From Tieghemiomyces parasiticus (lineage: Eukaryota > Kickxellomycota > Dimargaritomycetes > Dimargaritales > Dimargaritaceae), in assembly GCA_027575765.1 (NCBI GenBank), contig JANBPT010000691.1, forward strand, positions 1 through 26,116: a stretch of DNA of 26,116 nucleotides, in the 5' to 3' direction. The position numbers were made by a program, and so were the translations under genes. The first letter of the stretch is position 1, and each line of letters starts with the position of its first letter. The notes below the pieces were generated by a model. The model saw nothing but the letters and a program-made list of their open reading frames with translations. It was not told the DNA's origin and did no database searches. This document shows positions 21,038 through 26,116 of this stretch, piece after piece.

Positions 21038-21109
21038 CTCCGATACGGGGAATCGAACCCCGACCACCACGGTGAAAGCGTGGGATCCTAACCGTTGGAC
21101 CATATCGGA
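21038..21109 (-). tRNA. tRNA-Glu(UUC): tRNA-Glu, anticodon UUC, no intron
   Basis: On the minus strand a 72-nt cloverleaf folds with a perfect 7-bp acceptor stem (TCCGATA with TATCGGA) and discriminator G. The A-box region is TGGTCCAACGGTTAGGA. The 5-bp anticodon stem CCACG/CGTGG holds loop CTTTCAC, with anticodon TTC at 76-74 within 21000. The B box is GGTTCGATTCC, in a T arm with a CGGGG/CCCCG stem. The acceptor and D-arm sequence is that of eukaryotic nuclear tRNA-Glu, which decodes GAA (and GAG by wobble). CCA is not encoded, as expected for a nuclear gene. It has its own internal promoter and an adjacent T6 terminator. Confidence 0.97.
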
Positions 21110-21291
21110 CTCCATGGCTTTGAAGCCGAGTACAGATTGTTATTTTAATGAGTTGTATTAGATCGCACCTGTACCTCCGGTTAAGGAAAAGTAAAGAAAG
21201 GAACCGAAAGACCTTTAGGAGAGGCACGGACGAGACGGAGGCGTAGCCAGGCTCCACACCAGTAACCGTAGGTCATTTAGTTAAGCCATAG

Positions 21292-21340
21292 TATATAAGC
21301 CGGATCCATGTATGCAGCACAGGGTTCGGCAGCTTTTTTA
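21292..21340 (+). other. TATA-containing module A, possible LTR promoter relic
   Basis: A TATATAA at 21292-21298 is followed 14 nt from its start by CCATG (21306-21310), then AGCA, AGGG, a GG..AG stretch and TTTTTTA (21334-21340). The same order and near-identical spacing recur in module B at 22427-22477. A hairpin with arms ATAGTGCC/GGCACTAT follows at 21354-21376. The layout resembles the U3/R part of an LTR, but no ends, target duplication or coding remnants were found. Confidence 0.3.
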
Positions 21341-21722
21341 TTATCCCTGTCCCATAGTGCCATTCTTTGGCACTATTTCGCTAAGTAAACCCCATACCAA
21401 TATTCCCTTAAGCTTGTTTATTGTTATACGTTTGTAGGTTTTATTTGTTGAATAACTCTGTCAATAGATGTCCGCTTGCACTTTGCGTTACAGATTTGGA
21501 TACCCCTGCTCCGACTGTATACTTTTGAACTCTCCGCTCCGTCCCGGAGGTGCTAATGATAGCGGGACCGGCTATCCAATCCCGGTTTGCTTTACATGAC
21601 TTTGTTCTTTGCCAGGGACAATACCCTATTAGCCGGGTACCTGAGTCCGGTTCATCCGTTTCGGATATTTTGTTAGCTCCGGTGGCCGCCGGAAGGGTTT
21701 TCTTTTTGCACTCTCGCTCTAG

Positions 21723-21767
21723 CTACTGCCAATGGTGGTAACATGATGACGACCCCATTGGCAGTAG
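21723..21767. repeat. Hairpin with 13-bp perfect arms
   Basis: Arms CTACTGCCAATGG (21723-21735) and CCATTGGCAGTAG (21755-21767) are exact reverse complements around a 19-nt loop. Each arm contains a CCAAT or ATTGG pentamer, so it could bind a CCAAT factor as DNA or fold as RNA. It does not lie near a recognised gene start. Confidence 0.75.
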
Positions 21768-22426
21768 TCTATTCTCTAGTATATATATTGTTCCTGTTGC
21801 GCCTAGTAATAAATCGACACCTCTTTTCTGAAAAACCATACCCTTTTAAACCCCTTTATTATTCAAACTAAACTCTGATTATAAACAAGGCACAACAGGA
21901 TGACACGGGGGTGTAAATCATATGAGAGGGTGGAAGGAAGAATACTAGGAATAATGCAATGAATATTTGTTGGTCCTACAGTAGCAAGTTCTAATTGATA
22001 TCCATTTGTAACGGTTAGCATTAGTAGGAAGGGAACAATCTAGCGAGTGTAAAGAGAATTGCGCAGCTGTTATCAAAAGTATTGAAACGCAGAGTTAATC
22101 ATAGAATAGCAAGGCAGTATTGAATCAATGTTTATGGTATAACAATAATACAATAGACAATAGGAAAATGCATTAGCCCTTGACAGACTGATGGGATATA
22201 GGTATCCCGCAATGATCATGAGTAAGAGTATCTGGGGGGTTGGTAGGGGCCGGTAGAGGCACCCTGATCACAATTTTCTGATGTGGACACCAATATTTAC
22301 CTCTTGAAGGGATCTAGTGGATGCACCAATACCTTGGAACGTCAACAATGGGCAACACTCTTTTTGGGGAAAAAGCCAGGTTACAGACATCATGCAGGAG
22401 GATACAGACCCTCACCTGTGCCAAAG

Positions 22427-22477
22427 TATAAATAGTGAGCCCATGCTAGTAAGCAAGGGCTTGGTAGTTATTTTTTA
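22427..22477 (+). other. TATA-containing module B, possible LTR promoter relic
   Basis: TATAAATA at 22427 is followed by CCATG at 22441-22445, AGCA, AGGG, a GG..AG stretch and TTTTTTA at 22471-22477. It is collinear with module A: 14 nt from TATA to CCATG in both, and 30 versus 28 nt from CCATG to TTTTTTA. By eye about two thirds of the bases match. It could be a second diverged copy of the same element, about 1.1 kb away. Confidence 0.3.
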
Positions 22478-22753
22478 GCCATTATTTTAGCTACCTTCTT
22501 TTATTTATTCCTTTATAGTTAGGATTCTGCTGCAGTCCCATACTATTTAGATTATTTCCAACAGTAAGCAATCTCAATTTCATTGTTTTTTTTTCATTGC
22601 TGGGTGTAGATCATCATCCTGTACCACCCAGTTGTTGTGACCCCCTAGGCTGCCTCATGATTGACCACTCATTCCAGGATCTAGCACCACAGATTGTGAA
22701 GCCAAGCATAGCTTTTACCTTAGAGGAGGTGTAATAGGCTGCACCTATAGCTC

Positions 22754-22917
22754 TGTGCTGATATTAGGCCCAAGTCTAATACCATATGTGGTGATTGGGG
22801 ACCACCACATTAGATTATCTCAAGGTAAAGTCCAAGTCTACTATTTCAGAACCATAAAATTCTGTGATAGAATAGCCTTTTGGTTTTGGTATTAGACTTG
22901 GGCCTAATGTCAGCACA
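22754..22917. mobile_element. 164-bp MITE-like element with 30-bp terminal inverted repeats
   Basis: The left arm at 22754-22783 (starting TGTGCTGATATTAGG) and the right arm at 22888-22917 are reverse complements at 29 of 30 positions. The single mismatch is seven bases from the outer end. The interior has no ORF, a nested hairpin (ATGTGGTG at 22786-22793 with CACCACAT at 22803-22810), and a third partial copy of the arm core, CCAAGTCTA, at 22832-22840. Small size, long terminal inverted repeats and an AT-rich setting fit a non-autonomous DNA transposon. I see no clear target-site duplication (left flank ends AGCTC, right flank begins TCTAA). A hairpin-forming RNA gene is therefore an alternative. 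Confidence 0.5.
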
Positions 22918-24240
22918 TCTAACCTTCACAACACACAGGTCAGTGCCAGTTGGTTGACAAGGGTGGGTGCTGAACCTGATATGCAATAGGTCACCTTGAG
23001 CTACTTGATGTCATGTAATCAGCATGCCAGATATGGCTCTGCCTGAAGCAATTTGCCCAAAGTAGTCATTATCAAAAAGTATATGAACATTCAACTGCAC
23101 CTGCACTGTGATAAGGTGTAAGCCAACCTAATTCTTGTTCACCCCTGAATAACTTTATGGCACTGCCCGGAAATGCAAGCACTGATGGATGACCGGGTGA
23201 TGCTATTAGGCGGATTGTTTAAAGAGGTATTGAATGCCAGAGTTGCCTAGTCCGGAGGGATTCCTTCCTGGCTAGCTCTAACCCGCTGGGCAGGAATTGA
23301 CTACTATTAAATTAATTGGACCCTCTATCAACCCAGTATCGCCCGTTTTGTTTTACACTGATTATATAATCCAATCCTTAATTCTAACCTGCCTACACAC
23401 CATCCGTGGAAGTGGTCGGTTAGGTAGCAGGTACCCTTTCGTTATGAATGAGGGGAGCACCTAAGACGACGAGCTGTATGGTCTAGTTTAGGTGTGCATA
23501 ACATGGAGCAAAGGAAGGTTGTGGCTATGGACAAGGAAGGGCTTAGAGGCCTGCAGTGGACCGTTAGGGAATGGGTAACACGAGCCAGGATTAGATGCAA
23601 GGGGGGTGGGAGTGGGGGAAAATGACCTACGGGCAATAGCAGCGGGAGGCCAGGTTCTGCTGTTAACCAATTGCTAAGCGGACTATGCACCTCATCGTTA
23701 GCGTCCCTTCCCTCCTTTTGCTTCACTGGTCGTCAAAGCTCCCTCCCTCCCCCTGCACCCCCCCCCTCCCTCACTGATGCATTGCCAGCTTGGTGCTTGG
23801 TGTGCTGGGTGGGGGGATTATGGGGGAGAGGAGCTAGGCGGTGGAGAGCCTCTCTGGTAGGAATGGCCCTACCTGGGGTGGTTTCATATTGGAAGTTTGT
23901 GAGTATTAGTCAAGCCTGGGACCACATTGGCTAATCTCTGCACTGTGACTAGCGCTCTATTGAGTGGGGGGGAGGCCTAACCTCTCTTTTTCATCCTTAT
24001 AGCCTATAGGAGAGCGTTGGCTTAGTAATCTAATTGGCGTGGGTGCTGACCGTCCTTAAGCTGGGTGACCAGCACACCATTTTATGGGCGTGGGTTGGAG
24101 GAAGAGGGGGGTTTCCATTTCTCATCCTGGAGTTCCCGCTCCCACATTGAAGAGCGTCCTGGGGGCCTAACTGCCCATTCTCCCTGTAAACTGGCTTATC
24201 AATCCGCACAAAATGGCACAGCTTTGTCCTCAGGGGATTC

Positions 24241-24313
24241 CCAATTGGCTACAACCCGCGAGCTTTCGCCCCTGGCCCACCTCCTTCACGGAGCACCCGA
24301 AACCTTATATAAA
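24241..24313 (+). promoter_or_regulatory. CCAAT and TATA boxes of the WrbA-like gene
   Basis: CCAATTGG at 24241-24248, a CCAAT box on both strands, is followed by TATATAAA at 24306-24313. The TATA box lies about 160 bp upstream of the ATG at 24470. From there to the start the plus strand is C/T-rich, the pattern seen before the other protein genes. This is the clearest core promoter in the window and fits a strongly expressed or stress-inducible gene. Confidence 0.65.
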
Positions 24314-24469
24314 CCGCACCGTGTCGCACTCGTCTCCTATAGTCACACCCAGCATTACCTGTCCCACCCCATCCGTCCTTAGCCTCCTAGCCATCCCCAG
24401 TCCACTACATATTATCCCTCTTCCTAACTCTTTGTCCTTTCCCTGTAAACACAAACGTTAGAACCTATC

Positions 24470-25242
24470 ATGTCTGCCATTGCTCGCCCCAAGATCTACA
24501 TCGTGCTCTACTCCCTGTACGGCCATGTCTTCTCGCTCGCTCAAAGCATCAAGCGCGGTGCCGAGAAGGCCGGTACTGCCGACGTCAGTATCTTCCAGAT
24601 TAAGGAGACTCTCCCCAGCGAGGTCCTGACCAAGATGCACGCCCCGGCCAAGCCCGAGATCCCCGTGCTGGAGCCCAAGGATATGGCTGCCGCCGACGGC
24701 TTCCTGTTTGGTATCCCCACTCGTTACGGCAACATGCCCGCCCAGTGGAAGCACTTCTGGGACGCCACTGGTCAGCTCTGGGTTTCGTAAGTACTTATAT
24801 ACCCTTTGCTCCACTCGATTCCTACACAATTTCACACACTTGGTCGGGCTTCATGAGAGGTCAGGCTTCGCTGCTAACTCCCTCTCACCCTTCCTATAAC
24901 TGCCATCGTCTTTCCGCTCCTATTACCAGGGGTGCCCTGAACAACAAGTTCGCCGGTACTTTCTTCTCGACTGCCTCCCAGCACGGCGGCCAGGAGACCA
25001 CTGCCTTCACCTTCCTGACCACCTTGACCCACCACGGTATGATCTACGTGCCCCTGGGCTACACCCACGCCAACCTCCAGGACAACAGCGAGGTCATTGG
25101 TGGGAGCGCTTACGGTGCCGGTACCGTCGCCGGTGGTGACGGTTCCCGCCAAGTCTCGCCCAAGGAGCACGCCATTGCCGAGCACCAGGGCGAGTCCTTC
25201 ACCAAGATCGTCAGCCAGTACGTCGCCGGCCGTACTGTCTAA
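24470..25242 (+). CDS. WrbA/Pst2-like NAD(P)H:quinone oxidoreductase, two exons
   Basis: Exons 24470-24786 and 24930-25242 give 209 aa. The 143-nt intron begins GTAAGT, ends ACCAG, and splits a Ser codon. The protein is a flavodoxin-like fold: KIYIVLYSLYGHVFSLAQSI (residues 8-27) holds the FMN-phosphate loop, and GIPTRYGNMPAQWKHFWDAT (81-100) and STASQHGGQE contact FMN. The C-terminal block PLGY..GGSAYGAG..AGGDGSR is diagnostic of the WrbA family. Its length matches the usual ~200 residues. Family members (bacterial WrbA, yeast Pst2/Ycp4/Rfs1, S. pombe Obr1, mould allergens of the Alt a 7 type) reduce quinones by two electrons, protecting against redox cycling. Codons end heavily in C (and G for Lys and Leu), unlike the looser usage of the other genes, which suggests high expression. 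The start is the first in-frame ATG, with context ATC-ATG-T. Confidence 0.95.
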
Positions 25243-25347
25243 ACCATTTTCATTCCGCATCATGGTACGTGAGGCATCGACCCTGGGCCCTCTTTCGCTG
25301 AAGTGGTCGGATCGGTCCTGCTACTTGAGTCGCATTATTAAATTACA
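25243..25347 (+). other. 3' flank of the WrbA-like gene
   Basis: This short spacer follows the TAA stop and ends with an AT-rich ATTATTAAATTACA stretch (about 25333-25347) that may act in 3'-end formation. No canonical AATAAA is present. Confidence 0.35.
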
Positions 25348-25737
25348 ATGTATCCTAATCGCTCTGAACTCCGACAGTATCTGGCGTTTTATGACGACGA
25401 ATTGAAGGAGGGGTCGAATATTGGTATACTGTCGGGGTCAACCGGTCGCAATCCAGTGTCCCGATTGCCCCCCCATCAGGACCAGAAGCTAGCAGACCCG
25501 GGAGTACTTCGCAGAGAAAGTGGAACTTCGTCTATGGCATGGACGACGCCTTCTGCAACTTCATTACATCAGGGGAGGGACAAGGGGCCTCCAATATTCT
25601 ACCTCGCCAAAAGCATGCGCACGTTGAGAAGATGGTGTGCATGGAGGGGGGGGCTTACTAACCCGCTGGAGCGAGGTGAGCGCAGGGGACGGAACAATCG
25701 ACCCCTGGATGTTCTAACCCCAGATAGACAGCCGTGA
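25348..25737 (+). CDS. Doubtful hypothetical ORF, 129 codons
   Basis: An ATG-initiated frame beginning MYPNRSELRQYLAFYDDELK and running to TGA at 25737. The first ~25 residues look protein-like (a charged, helix-prone start). Further on the composition turns to Arg, Gly, Pro and Ser and looks like chance. The two other plus frames also contain protein-like stretches between 25490 and 25660 (for example KWNFVYGMDDAFCNF). This could therefore be a decayed gene, a multi-exon gene whose splice sites I cannot place, or nothing. No family is recognised. Its start lies about 105 bp after the WrbA-like stop. Confidence 0.18.
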   Translation: MYPNRSELRQYLAFYDDELKEGSNIGILSGSTGRNPVSRLPPHQDQKLADPGVLRRESGTSSMAWTTPSATSLHQGRDKGPPIFYLAKSMRTLRRWCAWRGGLTNPLERGERRGRNNRPLDVLTPDRQP

Positions 25738-26116
25738 GGGTAGAAGCGGAGATGAAGACGGGCCGGACACAGGTGTTGAAGACGGATGAAAGGTGCATGC
25801 CCTGACCCTAGGCGTCCTTCGGGACTGCTGGTATGCAAGGTACGGCCTTAAGGCCCGTATAGTTAGCCCACCGGTTTCAAATGAGACACCATTCTGGCCA
25901 AAGGGAGGAGGATTGACGGTTCTGGTGTGGGTGATGGGGACCAAGGATGGTCTTGCTATCCCCCTACCCTCAATCCCCCAACCCCAATCCGGCCCACTGT
26001 GTGCTGTCAGTGGCTGCAGTACTTTCCCCCCACTGGCTGAGAAGGTGCTTTAATCAGCCCGTCAGATAATTGGTAATCACCGCGATAATCCGTCAGCGTC
26101 CTTCCCATGCACCATC
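25738..26116. other. Right-hand end, nothing recognised
   Basis: No supportable gene, RNA or repeat is seen. Short ORFs on both strands overlap each other and lack features. A partial gene entering from the right cannot be excluded. Confidence 0.4.

Larger units (their letters stand above)
21110..24240. other. AT-richer, gene-free island next to the tRNA gene, with repeat relics
   Basis: No protein gene can be supported. From about 20850 to 23400 the DNA is clearly richer in A/T than the rest of the window and holds several inverted repeats (21354-21376, 21723-21767, 22754-22917) and two TATA-type modules. The region directly upstream of a tRNA gene is a favoured landing site for some LTR retrotransposons, so decayed insertions are a reasonable reading. 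No reverse transcriptase, integrase or transposase remnant was recognised. After 23.4 kb the composition returns to that of the rest of the window, with C9 at 23758-23766. Confidence 0.5.

Noticed and set aside
21744..21831. Possible C/D snoRNA (ATGATGA at 21744-21750, CTGA at 21828-21831)
   Set aside because: No terminal stem joins the two boxes, and the C box lies within the loop of a stronger hairpin.
21968..22563. Possible LTR bounded by TGTTGG and CCAACA
   Set aside because: The flanking bases show no target-site duplication and no second full copy is visible. The six-base ends alone are not enough.
24458..25263. Minus-strand ORFs opposite the WrbA-like gene (24458-24835 and 24874-25263)
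   Set aside because: Antisense shadows caused by strong C-ending codon bias. The plus-strand protein is unambiguous and correctly spliced.

Overview
The window is eukaryotic nuclear DNA and almost certainly fungal. It carries spliced genes with GT..AG introns of about 140 to 245 nt, a nuclear tRNA-Glu gene, and fungal-type members of five conserved families: RPA14/Rfa3, Sok1/TCP11, TAF8, UBC12 and a WrbA/Pst2-like flavoprotein. Long gene-poor spacers, a GC-rich coding style and many poly-G/poly-C tracts outside coding sequence suggest an early-diverging (zygomycete-grade) fungus. That placement is inference; nothing in the window fixes the genus.

Layout. At the left edge, positions 1-70 (minus) hold the first 23 codons of a likely RPA14/Rfa3 gene, cut by the window border. 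An intronless Sok1/TCP11-family gene lies at 1035-5273 (minus). Then follow about 11.7 kb (5274-16980) in which I find no supportable gene. A four-exon TAF8 gene lies at 16981-18643 (plus). It converges on a two-exon UBC12 gene at 19163-20042 (minus). A tRNA-Glu(UUC) gene lies at 21038-21109 (minus) and opens a visibly AT-richer island, roughly 20.85-23.4 kb. The island holds a 164-bp element with 30-bp terminal inverted repeats, a 13-bp-stem hairpin, and two collinear TATA-containing modules that may be LTR relics. A two-exon WrbA-like quinone oxidoreductase gene with a clear CCAAT/TATA promoter lies at 24470-25242 (plus). The last ~870 bases hold only one doubtful ORF.

Exon structures were worked out by hand from splice consensus, reading-frame phase and family conservation. 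TAF8 is 16981-17131, 17320-17469, 17645-18039 and 18284-18643 (351 aa). UBC12, in transcript order, is 20042-19499 and 19269-19163 (216 aa). The WrbA-like gene is 24470-24786 and 24930-25242 (209 aa).

The genes are mostly housekeeping: DNA replication/repair (RPA), growth signalling (Sok1/TCP11), RNA polymerase II initiation (TAF8 of TFIID), neddylation (UBC12), translation (tRNA-Glu) and oxidative-stress defence (WrbA-like). They do not form a cluster or operon. All protein genes share a 5' flank that is pyrimidine-rich on the coding strand, which looks like this genome's core-promoter style. I did not find a clearly new multi-gene system. The most unusual material is non-coding: the inverted-repeat element, a 21-bp perfect palindrome centred on a Gcn4/AP-1 site, and the long gene-free interval.
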